Origin: an uncultured Oscillibacter sp.
GTDB lineage: Bacteria > Bacillota > Clostridia > Oscillospirales > Oscillospiraceae
Reading direction: 5' to 3'
Length of the DNA stretch: 14,438 nucleotides
NCBI GenBank assembly: GCA_900551885.1
Contig: URXS01000048.1
Span: 1-14,438, forward strand
Position 1 is the stretch's first letter, and each line of letters starts with the position of its first letter. Below are positions 6,735 through 13,757 of the stretch, piece after piece. The notes under the pieces were generated by a model, which did not search any database, had not been told where the DNA came from, and saw nothing but the letters and a program-made list of their open reading frames with translations. The translations under genes were made by a program, and so were the position numbers.

Positions 6735-7181
6735 CTATCCCGCGGTTCCCAGCAACATCAACACCACGCCGTAAAGGACGCTGGCGGCGGTACCGAAGAC
6801 AATGACCGGGCCTGCCACCAGGAACATCTTGGTGGCCATGCCGGTGATGAGCCCCTCACTTTTAAAGTCGATGGCCGGAGATACCACGGCGTTGGCGAAG
6901 CCGGTGATGGGTACCAAAGTGCCGGCGCCGCCGAAGCGGGCCAGCTTGTTGTACAGGTTCAGCCCTGTCAGCAGGGCGGAGAGGAACACCAGGGAGCAGG
7001 AAGTGGCGGTGCCTGCCCCCTCCTGGTCCAGTCCCGCCGCGGTCCAGCCGTTTTGAATGAGCTGGCCCAGCACACAGATGGCGCCGCCGATCACGAAGGC
7101 CAGCGCCGTGTCCCGCAGGATGGGGGACTTTTTGGCTTTTTGCCGCACGTAGGTCTGGTATTCCTGGGGGGTCATGTCCAT
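6735..7181 (-). CDS. spoVAC: Stage V sporulation protein AC (SpoVAC)
   Basis: 148-residue membrane protein of the SpoVA channel, which in the inner spore membrane moves dipicolinic acid and its calcium chelate during sporulation and germination. After a charged N-terminus with TPQEYQ come hydrophobic segments beginning with AFVIGGAICVLGQLIQ. LLTGLNLYNKLARFGGAGT, VPITGFANAVVSPAI and the FKSEG-GMATKMF stretch identify SpoVAC rather than its paralogue SpoVAE. The start ATG (7179-7181) is preceded by GAGGGC on the minus strand; an in-frame ATG two codons later is an alternative. The gene is alone: spoVAD and spoVAE, which normally follow spoVAC, are absent, and the ureide operon occupies the downstream side. 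A sporulation-type promoter candidate lies upstream. This shows that the host lineage forms endospores. Confidence 0.92.
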   Translation of the reverse strand: MDMTPQEYQTYVRQKAKKSPILRDTALAFVIGGAICVLGQLIQNGWTAAGLDQEGAGTATSCSLVFLSALLTGLNLYNKLARFGGAGTLVPITGFANAVVSPAIDFKSEGLITGMATKMFLVAGPVIVFGTAASVLYGVVLMLLGTAG

Positions 7182-7210
7182 AAAAACGCCCTCTTTTCAA
7201 ATGTTTTCCA

Positions 7211-7239
7211 TAGCTTGTCCGGAGCAGAGCAAAATATAC
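7211..7239 (-). promoter_or_regulatory. Candidate forespore (sigma-G/F-like) promoter for spoVAC
   Basis: Read on the minus strand, GTATA (7239-7235), a 17-base spacer and CAAGCTA (7217-7211) resemble the sigma-G consensus of a GHATR -35 and CATWHTA -10 with a 17-18 base spacer. The -35 matches fully and the -10 has two mismatches. It sits about 30 bases before the spoVAC start, as expected for a gene expressed in the forespore. Confidence 0.4.
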
Positions 7240-7243
7240 GGCC

Positions 7244-7272
7244 TTGCAATGGGCGCCGGTTCGGGGTATCAT
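7244..7272 (+). promoter_or_regulatory. Candidate sigma-A promoter for hemW
   Basis: TTGCAA (7244-7249), a 17-base spacer and TATCAT (7267-7272) match the housekeeping consensus at four and five of six positions. The start codon follows 30 bases after the -10, preceded by a strong AGGGAGGA ribosome binding site at about 7288-7295. It overlaps the divergent spoVAC control region. Confidence 0.55.
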
Positions 7273-7302
7273 GGTGGGCGACAAACAAGGGAGGACACCG
7301 CC

Positions 7303-8523
7303 ATGAAACACACCGTACCGGAGAAAAAGCCCCTGGGGCTGTATATCCACATCCCCTTCTGCAAGCGCAAGTGCGCCTACTGTGACTTTTACTCCCTGGC
7401 CGGGGCGGAGGGGCGCATGGATGACTACGCCGACGCCCTGCGTTTCCACCTGGAGGAGCAGGCGCCCTTTCTCACCGGCTACCGGGTGGACACGGTGTAT
7501 TTCGGCGGCGGTACTCCCAGCTATCTGGGCGTCAAGCGGCTGGAGCGGATTCTCAAAACCATCTTCAAGCGGTTTCAGGTGGACAAGGACGCGGAGATCA
7601 CCCTGGAGGCCAACCCCGATTCCGCCGGGGACTGGAAGGCGTTGAAGTCGCTGCGCAAGGCGGGATTCAACCGGCTGTCCCTGGGGATGCAGTCCGCCAA
7701 TGGGGCGGAGCTGGAGGAGATCGGCCGGGTCCACACCCCGGAGCAGACCGCCGCCGCTGTGGCGGCGGCCCGGAAGGCGGGTTTTCGCAATCTGTCCCTG
7801 GACCTGATCTACGGCCTGCCCCACCAGACGGCGGAGCGGTGGATGGAGAACCTGACCGCCGCCCTGGAGTTGGAGCCGGAACACCTGTCCTGCTACGGGC
7901 TGAAGGTGGAGGAGGGGACGCCGCTCTTTGCCCGCCGGGATACAGCGGACCTGCCGGGCGACGAGGCCCAGGCGGAGATGTATCTGAAAACCGTGGAGGA
8001 GCTGGCCCGGCGGGGCTATGCCCAGTATGAGATCTCCAACTTTGCCAAGCCCGGCATGGAGTCCCGCCACAACCTGAAATACTGGACCTTGGGGGAATAC
8101 GCGGGCTTCGGGCCCGGCGCCCATTCCGATGTGGGCGGGGTCCGGTACGCCTATGCCCGGGACCTGGAGGGCTACATCCGGGGCGTCCGGGCCGGAGAGC
8201 CCATGCTGTCGGAGCGGGAGGCCATCCCCCCCATGGACCGGGACACGGAGTGGGTGATGCTAGGCCTGCGGACGGCCCGGGGCCTGGACCCAAAGGAATT
8301 TGAGGCCCGGTTCCGCCGCCGGTTCTCCTGCTTCCTGCCGCTTTTGAACCAGTGTGTTCAGGCGGGCTACGCTGTGGAGGAAGAGGGCCGCTGGCGCCTG
8401 ACGCCGGCGGGCTTCCTGGTGTCCAATCAGATCATCGGCCGGATGCTGGACGCCCTGGCTGAGGACAAGCGCCAGCGGGCAGAGGCTGCCGCCCGGGGGG
8501 ACTTCCGGGTGCGGCTGGACTGA
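7303..8523 (+). CDS. hemW: HemW-like radical SAM protein (coproporphyrinogen III oxidase-related, heme chaperone family)
   Basis: 406-residue cytosolic radical SAM enzyme. C20, C24 and C27 (CKRKCAYCDF) form the CxxxCxxC motif for the SAM-bound [4Fe-4S] cluster. The residue two after the last cysteine is F29, as in HemW, whereas true HemN has a further Cys there. GGGTPS (68-73) is the SAM-binding glycine motif, and HNLKYW (256-261) matches the HNxxYW motif typical of HemW and linked to heme binding. A HemN C-terminal domain follows. Such proteins are thought to deliver heme rather than oxidise coproporphyrinogen. The start ATG 7303 is chosen because it follows AGGGAGGA; the frame stays open further upstream but crosses the promoter. 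The gene has its own promoter and ends at a strong terminator shared with the ferredoxin gene. Confidence 0.92.
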   Translation: MKHTVPEKKPLGLYIHIPFCKRKCAYCDFYSLAGAEGRMDDYADALRFHLEEQAPFLTGYRVDTVYFGGGTPSYLGVKRLERILKTIFKRFQVDKDAEITLEANPDSAGDWKALKSLRKAGFNRLSLGMQSANGAELEEIGRVHTPEQTAAAVAAARKAGFRNLSLDLIYGLPHQTAERWMENLTAALELEPEHLSCYGLKVEEGTPLFARRDTADLPGDEAQAEMYLKTVEELARRGYAQYEISNFAKPGMESRHNLKYWTLGEYAGFGPGAHSDVGGVRYAYARDLEGYIRGVRAGEPMLSEREAIPPMDRDTEWVMLGLRTARGLDPKEFEARFRRRFSCFLPLLNQCVQAGYAVEEEGRWRLTPAGFLVSNQIIGRMLDALAEDKRQRAEAAARGDFRVRLD

Positions 8524-8536
8524 ACGGGCAAAAGAG

Positions 8537-8575
8537 AAGAGGTGGTCCTTCCCAAACAGGAAGGACCACCTCTTT
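8537..8575. terminator. Bidirectional intrinsic terminator between hemW and the ferredoxin gene
   Basis: Perfect 15-bp stem: 8538-8552 pairs with 8559-8573 around the loop CAAACA, with an extra A-T pair outside. On the + strand TTT follows; on the minus strand the stem is followed by a T-rich TTCTCTTTTGCC. It therefore suits both convergent genes. Confidence 0.85.
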
Positions 8576-8579
8576 GCCG

Positions 8580-8768
8580 TCACCGCTCCGCCGAGATGGC
8601 GTTGACCGGGCAGCCATTGGCGGCGTCAAAGACCCGGTTCTCCTCCGCTTTGGAAGACGGCTGAGACACCACCACCGACACACGGCCCTCTACCCGGAAC
8701 ACCCCCGGCGCCGCCGCCGCGCACATACCGCAGCCAATGCAGCGGCCCGGGTCCACCTTGACCACCAT
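8580..8768 (-). CDS. Small monocluster [4Fe-4S] ferredoxin
   Basis: 62-residue electron carrier. C10, C13 and C16 (CIGCGMC) plus C53 in NGCPVNAI supply the four ligands for one [4Fe-4S] cluster; the second CxxCxxC set of clostridial 2[4Fe-4S] ferredoxins is absent. APGVF after the first cluster motif is typical of Desulfovibrio- and Thermotoga-type monocluster ferredoxins. The start at 8766-8768 is chosen because AAGGAGG sits 8 bases upstream on the minus strand; a longer reading to 8807 adds 13 residues without a better ribosome binding site. It has its own promoter and ends at the terminator shared with hemW. Its partner enzyme cannot be told from context. Confidence 0.9.
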   Translation of the reverse strand: MVVKVDPGRCIGCGMCAAAAPGVFRVEGRVSVVVSQPSSKAEENRVFDAANGCPVNAISAER

Positions 8769-8823
8769 GGGATTCCCTCCTTTTCCGGCCCGGCTGGCGC
8801 CGGGCACATGGCTTTCTGGAGCT

Positions 8824-8852
8824 ATTGTAATCCATCAGCGGCTTTGCTCCAA
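8824..8852 (-). promoter_or_regulatory. Candidate sigma-A promoter for the ferredoxin gene
   Basis: On the minus strand, TTGGAG (8852-8847), a 17-base spacer and TACAAT (8829-8824). The -10 matches five of six consensus bases, the -35 three. It is about 55 bases before the ferredoxin start. Confidence 0.5.
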
Positions 8853-8967
8853 GCTCTTTTTTTCAGGGGGAGGAACTTTTTTCTTCCTCCTGCCGTCAGG
8901 AGAAGAGGCAGCAACTGTTCCTGGGGGATTCCGGCGACCCTGGGGATTTTTTGTTTCCAGTTCGGCA

Positions 8968-8996
8968 TTTACTTTCCCGGCAGTTTGTGCTATTCT
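8968..8996 (+). promoter_or_regulatory. Candidate sigma-A promoter for the SLH surface protein
   Basis: TTTACT (8968-8973), a 17-base spacer and TATTCT (8991-8996) match the consensus at four of six positions each. A second weaker -10-like TATAGG follows at 8998. The 9045 start codon is about 48 bases downstream. The remainder of the 8769-9044 gap also holds a small GGAGGAA/TTCCTCC inverted repeat (8869-8890) without a terminator-type T-tail. Confidence 0.4.
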
Positions 8997-9044
8997 GTAT
9001 AGGATTATGTAGACCAACCCCTTTTGGAAGAATGGAGGCACACA

Positions 9045-12000
9045 ATGAAACGATTCCCGCGAAAAATCCTCTCCCTGGTCCTGGCCTGCTCTCTGCTGTG
9101 GACGCTGGGCATCAGCGCCGCCGCGTCCGAGGCACTGGGCGAGGACCTGACCACCAAGGACACCCTGCTCAACGAGCGGACGGAGCTGTCCACCAATGTG
9201 TTCTGGAGCAGCGCCTACTCCGATCTGCGGACGGAGAATCTGGTGACCTATACGCCCAATGAATTTGTGACGCCTATGATCACCTACGGCGGTATCCTGA
9301 CCGGCCGTTCCACCGTCACCGCTTCCGCCAAGGCACTGGAGGCCCAGGGCTACCGGGTGGTGGCCGGCATCAACGGAGATTTCTACAATACCTCCACCGG
9401 CTTGCCCATCGGCATCGTGGTGTCCAAAGGGGAATTGCTCAGCAGCGACGCCGGATACTACGCCATCGGCTTCCGGGCGGATGGCACTGCTGTGCTGGGT
9501 AAACCCGGTGTGAAGGTGACCGCCGACCTGGGCTACCAGATGGACGACGGCAGCGGCACCGGCTATGTGGCTCAGGTGGTTCGCTCCGTGACGGGTGTGA
9601 ACAAGGCCCGGGTATCCTCCGGCGGCATCTACCTCTATACGTATGCATTCAACAGTGCCCATACCACCGGAAATACAGAGCCCGGCGTGGACGTGGTATG
9701 CACCATTGTGGATGGCTCTCTCTCCATCGGCGGCACCGCCACTCTGGTGGTGGACCAGGTGATCGAGGCCACCGCCGCCACGCCGATCGGACAGAATCAG
9801 GTGGTCCTCTCCGCCAACAACCTCTCCGATGTGTACTATACCAGCGCCCTGCGGGGCCTCCAGCCCGGCGGCACCATCACCCTGACACTCACCGCTTCCG
9901 ACGAGGCCTGGAACGACGTGCAGTACGCCGTGGGCGCCTTGTACTCCCTGGTGGAAAACGGATCCGTGGTCTCCGGCCTGCCCAGTGGCGTGAATCCCCG
10001 CACCGCCGTGGGTGTCAAGAGCGACGGTACTGTGGTCTTCTACACCATTGACGGCCGCAAGTCCGGCCACTCCATCGGCGCCTCCATGACCCAGGTGGCC
10101 CAGCGGATGATCGAGCTGGGCTGCGTGACCGCCCTGTGCCTGGACGGCGGCGGGTCCACCACCCTGACCATTACGGCACCGGACGAGACCACCGCCTCCA
10201 CTGCCAACGTCCCCTCCGACGGCGGCGAGCGCGCCGTGACCAACCACATCTTCCTGGTGGCCAGCAATGAGCCCAGCGGGCGGCTCAGCCACTTCTATGT
10301 CAGTGCCGACAATGACTATGTGCTGGCCGGCAGCAGGGTGACCATCTCCGCTGCTGCCGTGGATACCAACTACATTCCCATGGATGCGGACTTCGATCTG
10401 GAGGCCGACGACGGCGAGCTGGACGGAAATGTTTTGACCACGCCCCTCAGAGGCGGCGACATCACCGTCACTGCCTACAACCGGAACGGCGAGGGCTCCG
10501 CGGTGGTCCACGCAATCACCACACCGGACTCCATCACTGTCCGGGACAGCAGCTCCAAGGCGGTCACCTCCCTCAGCGTCACGCCCGGCTCCGTCACCAC
10601 GCTGACTGCCTCCGCCGTTTACAAGCACCAGGCCCTGAAGGCGGACCCGGAGGCCTTCACCTGGACGGTGGAGGGAAATATTGGCACCGTGGATGAAAAG
10701 GGCGTGTTTACCGCCTCCACCCCCGGCACCGGCGCCATCACCGTCTCCGCCGGCGGCAGAAGTGTGACCATTCCCGTCACCGTCACCAGCAGCGGCGCCG
10801 TCTCTGCCGGCGGCGTCATGGCGGTGGAGACCTTCGAAGGTACCACCACCATCTTCCGGGGCAGTGGCAGCAGCATGGACTTCAGCCTGAACTACGCCGC
10901 TGACACGGTGCGGCTGGGCCAGGGCTCCGCCAAGGTGGACTACACGCTGTCCGAGGCGGGCGCCTATACGGCCCAGTGGAAGGCGTCCAAGTCCACGGGT
11001 ATTGACAACAAGACCTATACCGCCCTGCACCTGTGGGTCTACGGCGACGGCTCCGGCAATCGGTTCTCCCTGCTCTACAGCGACGGTTCCGGCAGCAATC
11101 TCACCCGGGAGATCACCACACTGGACTTCACCGGCTGGAAGCAGGTGACAGTTCCTATCTCCGGCGATTCCTTTGCGATCCAGGGCCTGCAGGTCACCGC
11201 CGCCAACGGCGCTGACAGCGCCGCCCTCTCCGGCACCGTCTATCTCGATCAGATCACCGCTACCGCCTCCGGCACGGCGGACAACGGTGTGCCGGAGATC
11301 ACCCTGACGGCCAGCGGGGAGACCCTGACCGCCGTGATTTCCGACGCCGTGGACGGCATTCTGCCGCAGTCCAATATCTCCGTTACCTGGGACGGCGCGG
11401 ACCAGACCTTCACCTACAGCGAGGCCACCGGTACCCTGGCCACCTCCCTGATCTCCGACGGCAGGCCCCACCGGATTACCGTTACGGCCCGGGACACCTC
11501 CGGCAACATCGGTCGGGCCTCCTACGATGTGCCCACCGCCGCCGACTGGACTCCTGTCTTTACCGACACCCAGGGCTACTGGGCGGCCGCCTATGTGGAT
11601 TATCTCTATCAGGCCAACATCACCACCGGTTATGCCGATGGTACCTTCCGGCCCAATCAGAACATCACTCGGGCCCAGTTCGCCGCCATGCTGTACCGGT
11701 ATCTGGGACTGGAGGAAAGCAAGTACGCCGGCGTGACGCTGCCCTTCGCGGACCTGGCCTCCATTCCCGATTACGCACTGGCGGCGGTCAAGGCCCTGTA
11801 TACCGAGGGCATCATCAACGGTACCACCGGTTCCGACGGGAAGCTGTACTTCAATCCCGGCGCCAACCTGACCCGGGCCCAGGCGGCCACCATGATCGGC
11901 CGCACCCAGGAAAAGGGCTACGCCACCGCGGAGCTGACCTTCTCCGACGCCGCCTCCATCCCCTCCTATGCCACTTATTATATTCAGACCATGGCGGCCC

Positions 12001-12095
12001 AGGGGATCATCAGCGGCTATGCCGACGGCACCTTCAAGCCCCAGGCCAATATCACCCGGGGCCAGATGGCCAAGATCCTCTACAACCTGATGTAA
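9045..12095 (+). CDS. Secreted SLH-anchored phosphodiester glycosidase (NAGPA domain) protein
   Basis: 1016-residue exported protein. A Sec signal peptide (basic MKRFPRK, hydrophobic core, Ala-rich cleavage region near residues 25-30) is followed by a NAGPA (phosphodiester glycosidase) domain at about 70-406. Its hallmarks are INGDFYN (109-115), RTAVGV (319-324) and LDGGGSTTL (366-374). NAGPA enzymes cleave sugar-1-phosphodiesters; in bacteria the target is probably a cell-surface phosphodiester polymer. Ig-like/Big2-type beta modules follow at about 415-585, then a carbohydrate-binding-like beta module at about 593-740 and a further Ig-like module at about 748-830. Three SLH repeats close the protein (about 838-888, 900-953 and 965-1013), each with a GYADGTF/NITRAQ-like core. 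SLH repeats bind pyruvylated secondary cell wall polymers, so the protein should be held on the surface. The start is ATG 9045 with GGAGG at 9034-9038. A promoter precedes it and a terminator follows, so it appears monocistronic. Confidence 0.9.
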   Translation: MKRFPRKILSLVLACSLLWTLGISAAASEALGEDLTTKDTLLNERTELSTNVFWSSAYSDLRTENLVTYTPNEFVTPMITYGGILTGRSTVTASAKALEAQGYRVVAGINGDFYNTSTGLPIGIVVSKGELLSSDAGYYAIGFRADGTAVLGKPGVKVTADLGYQMDDGSGTGYVAQVVRSVTGVNKARVSSGGIYLYTYAFNSAHTTGNTEPGVDVVCTIVDGSLSIGGTATLVVDQVIEATAATPIGQNQVVLSANNLSDVYYTSALRGLQPGGTITLTLTASDEAWNDVQYAVGALYSLVENGSVVSGLPSGVNPRTAVGVKSDGTVVFYTIDGRKSGHSIGASMTQVAQRMIELGCVTALCLDGGGSTTLTITAPDETTASTANVPSDGGERAVTNHIFLVASNEPSGRLSHFYVSADNDYVLAGSRVTISAAAVDTNYIPMDADFDLEADDGELDGNVLTTPLRGGDITVTAYNRNGEGSAVVHAITTPDSITVRDSSSKAVTSLSVTPGSVTTLTASAVYKHQALKADPEAFTWTVEGNIGTVDEKGVFTASTPGTGAITVSAGGRSVTIPVTVTSSGAVSAGGVMAVETFEGTTTIFRGSGSSMDFSLNYAADTVRLGQGSAKVDYTLSEAGAYTAQWKASKSTGIDNKTYTALHLWVYGDGSGNRFSLLYSDGSGSNLTREITTLDFTGWKQVTVPISGDSFAIQGLQVTAANGADSAALSGTVYLDQITATASGTADNGVPEITLTASGETLTAVISDAVDGILPQSNISVTWDGADQTFTYSEATGTLATSLISDGRPHRITVTARDTSGNIGRASYDVPTAADWTPVFTDTQGYWAAAYVDYLYQANITTGYADGTFRPNQNITRAQFAAMLYRYLGLEESKYAGVTLPFADLASIPDYALAAVKALYTEGIINGTTGSDGKLYFNPGANLTRAQAATMIGRTQEKGYATAELTFSDAASIPSYATYYIQTMAAQGIISGYADGTFKPQANITRGQMAKILYNLM

Positions 12096-12106
12096 CCGTT
12101 TCTTGT

Positions 12107-12139
12107 GGGCCGCTGCCTCCGGGCAGCGGCCCTCTTTTT
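12107..12139 (+). terminator. Intrinsic terminator of the SLH protein gene
   Basis: An 11-bp GC-rich stem, GGGCCGCTGCC (12107-12117) with 12122-12132, around a TCCG tetraloop, followed by TCTTTTT (12133-12139). It starts 11 bases after the stop codon. Confidence 0.93.
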
Positions 12140-12180
12140 GGCAGATGAGGCGGATCTTGGAGGTTTTTCATATCCTAAAC

Positions 12181-12209
12181 TTGCATTTTCAGTAAGGCTG
12201 TGTTATGAT
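12181..12209 (+). promoter_or_regulatory. Sigma-A promoter for the leader RNA and CorC gene
   Basis: TTGCAT (12181-12186), a 17-base spacer and TATGAT (12204-12209) match the consensus at four and five of six positions with ideal spacing. A start of transcription is expected near 12216-12218, about 180 bases before the CorC start codon. Confidence 0.7.
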
Positions 12210-12216
12210 GCTGTCT

Positions 12217-12352
12217 AATAACCCGGCCCAATGGCCGAGAAGGGAATCGTGAACCTGCGTGGACCAACCTCCGCCGCCTGCACAACCCCAGATAGAACCC
12301 ATCTGTTTTGAAAGGACAGCCAGACCCCCAAGGGGGTAGACTGCCCTTTTTT
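12217..12352 (+). ncRNA. Structured leader / small RNA candidate upstream of the CorC-family gene
   Basis: About 136 nt between the predicted transcription start and an intrinsic terminator, with no open frame of note. Visible hairpins are CGGCC-CAAT-GGCCG (12224-12237), a probable GCGTGG/CTCCGC helix with one mismatch (12258-12275), CAGAT/ATCTG with a 7-base loop (12289-12305) and the terminator. An internal GGGAA (12242-12246) could pair with ACCC in the last loop. A terminated leader in front of a gene is the layout of a riboswitch or attenuator, but could also be a free-standing small RNA. I could not match it to a known riboswitch class. Confidence 0.45.
12311..12352 (+). terminator. Intrinsic terminator at the end of the leader RNA
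   Basis: Inner stem ACCCCC-AA-GGGGGT (12324-12337), then an internal loop, CAG/CTG (12317-12319 with 12341-12343) and AAAGG/CCTTT (12311-12315 with 12345-12349), running into six T residues (12347-12352). It lies 48 bases before the CorC start codon, so expression of that gene needs read-through or antitermination. Confidence 0.75.
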
Positions 12353-12399
12353 GCGTTTCCCTTTGAAATTCTGATTGTTTTGGAGTGATGATTTCCCCT

Positions 12400-13680
12400 A
12401 TGGACAGTTCCAGTATCAGCATGATCGTGGCCATTGCCCTGCTGGTGATGATGTCGGCCTATTTCTCCGCCACGGAGACGGCCTTTTCCTGCATGAACAA
12501 GATCCGGATGAAGAACCGGGCTGACGCCGGAGAGCGCAAGGCCATTTTGGCCCTGTCCCTGGCGGAGGATTTTGACCGCCTGATCTCTACCATCCTGATC
12601 GGCAACAACATCGTCAACATCACCGCCACCACCATCGGCACGGTGCTCTTCACCAAGCTGTTCCAGGAGTATGGTCCCACTGTCTCCACGGTGGTGCTGA
12701 CCCTGGTGGTACTGATTTTCGGCGAGATCTCCCCCAAGAGCATTGCCAAGGAGAATGCCGAGTCCTTTGCCATGTTCTCCGCTCCGCTGCTGCGGGTGCT
12801 TCTGGTGATCCTGCGGCCGCTGAACTTCCTGTTTACCCAGTGGAAGAAGCTGCTGAACATGGTGTTCCGGCCCTCGGGGGATACGGGCATCACCGAGGAG
12901 GAACTGATCACCATGGTCTCCGAGGCGGAGAATGAGGGCGGCCTGGACCAGCATGAGAGCCAGTTGATCCGCTCCGCCATCGAGTTCGGCGATCTGGAGG
13001 CCGGGGATATCCTGACCCCCCGTGTGGACATCGTGGCGGTGGAGGACTCCGCCACCATGGACGAGATCGCCGCCACCTTCGCCGAGAGCGGCTACTCCCG
13101 TCTGCCGGTGTACCACAAGGATGTGGACGACATTGTAGGCGTCATCCATGAAAAGGACTTCCACGCTGCCCGCTACCGGGGGCAGGAGGATATTACCGGT
13201 TGTGTGACCCCGGTCCACTACACCACCGCCAACGCCGAGCTGGGCAACCTTTTGCGGACGCTGCAAAAGAAGAAGACCCACATGGCCATCGTAGTGGACG
13301 AATACGGCGGCACCGAGGGTCTGGTGACGCTGGAGGATATTCTGGAGCAGCTTGTGGGCGAGATCTGGGACGAACACGATGAGGTGATCGAGTCCTTCCG
13401 CAAGCAGGAGGACGGCAGCTATCTGATCGCCGCCGGCGCCGACCTGACAGACCTGTATGATCTGTTTTCCCTTAACGGCGAGTGTGACGCCAGCACAGTC
13501 TCCGGCTGGGTGATCCAGGAGCTGGGACGTCTGCCCCAGGTGGGAGACCATTTCCAGTCCCAGGGCCTGGATGTGACCGTCACCCGTGTGGACCACCGCC
13601 GGGTGCTGGAGGTCCGTGTGCGGGTCCTGACAGAGGAGGAACAGCAGCAGGAGCTGGCCCACAGCGGCGAGGAACACTGA
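12400..13680 (+). CDS. CNNM/CorC (HlyC) family CBS-domain membrane protein
   Basis: 426-residue inner-membrane protein of the family linked to magnesium/cobalt transport or efflux, historically 'hemolysin'. The N-terminal CNNM (DUF21) domain, about 1-150, starts with a hydrophobic helix and SATETAFSCMNKIRM, and contains the conserved GEISPKSIAKEN (108-119). A CBS pair follows at about 200-325, starting near ILTPRVD and ending with DEYGGTEGLVTLEDILEQLVGEIWDE-type sequence. A CorC_HlyC C-terminal domain at about 335-412 ends the fold. Start choice: ATG 12388 is only two bases after GGAG (12382-12385), so ATG 12400, about 10 bases after the extended GGAGTGAT, is preferred; it also gives the MDSSS start common in the family. 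The terminated leader upstream suggests regulation by transcription attenuation, perhaps by a metal ion, which is inference. Confidence 0.9.
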   Translation: MDSSSISMIVAIALLVMMSAYFSATETAFSCMNKIRMKNRADAGERKAILALSLAEDFDRLISTILIGNNIVNITATTIGTVLFTKLFQEYGPTVSTVVLTLVVLIFGEISPKSIAKENAESFAMFSAPLLRVLLVILRPLNFLFTQWKKLLNMVFRPSGDTGITEEELITMVSEAENEGGLDQHESQLIRSAIEFGDLEAGDILTPRVDIVAVEDSATMDEIAATFAESGYSRLPVYHKDVDDIVGVIHEKDFHAARYRGQEDITGCVTPVHYTTANAELGNLLRTLQKKKTHMAIVVDEYGGTEGLVTLEDILEQLVGEIWDEHDEVIESFRKQEDGSYLIAAGADLTDLYDLFSLNGECDASTVSGWVIQELGRLPQVGDHFQSQGLDVTVTRVDHRRVLEVRVRVLTEEEQQQELAHSGEEH

Positions 13681-13694
13681 TACATGAAGTTTAC

Positions 13695-13742
13695 CGCCAG
13701 CCGTCTGCCCGGACAGCCGGGCCGGGCGGCTGGCGTCTTTTT
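13695..13742 (+). terminator. Intrinsic terminator after the CorC gene
   Basis: CGCCAGCCG (13695-13703) pairs with CGGCTGGCG (13727-13735); the large loop holds a further GCCCGG/CCGGGC helix. TCTTTTT follows at 13736-13742. It lies just before the ribosome binding site of the next gene, so that gene is reached by read-through or by a promoter not identified here. Confidence 0.8.
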
Positions 13743-13757
13743 CAGAGAGGAGCGGCT

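Noticed and set aside
6541..6774. Plus-strand open frame of 77 codons after the ureide operon
   Set aside because: It begins inside the terminator stem, has no ribosome binding site and overlaps the 3' end of spoVAC.
7174..7302. Upstream extension of the hemW frame to 7174
   Set aside because: It would run over the divergent promoter region and the spoVAC start, and the ribosome binding site directly before ATG 7303 fixes the start.
7742..7775. GC-rich inverted repeat GCCGCCGC/GCGGCGGC inside hemW
   Set aside because: It is explained by a run of alanine codons (GCC/GCG) in an Ala-rich helix.
8835..11471. Long minus-strand open frame (878 codons) opposite the SLH/NAGPA gene
   Set aside because: It is antisense to a clearly recognisable protein, is rich in Gly/Ala/His/Gln as expected for a GC-rich shadow frame, and shows no domain motif or ribosome binding site.
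12258..12290. Possible ZTP (pfl) riboswitch, from CCGCCTG near 12274-12280
   Set aside because: Only this short 3' element resembles the class. The GGCG partner and the full CCGCCTGGGC core are missing, and a CorC gene is not a usual ZTP target.
12175..13677. 500-codon minus-strand frame opposite the CorC gene
   Set aside because: The plus strand encodes a textbook CNNM/CBS protein; the antisense frame has His/Gln-rich shadow composition and also runs over the promoter and leader.
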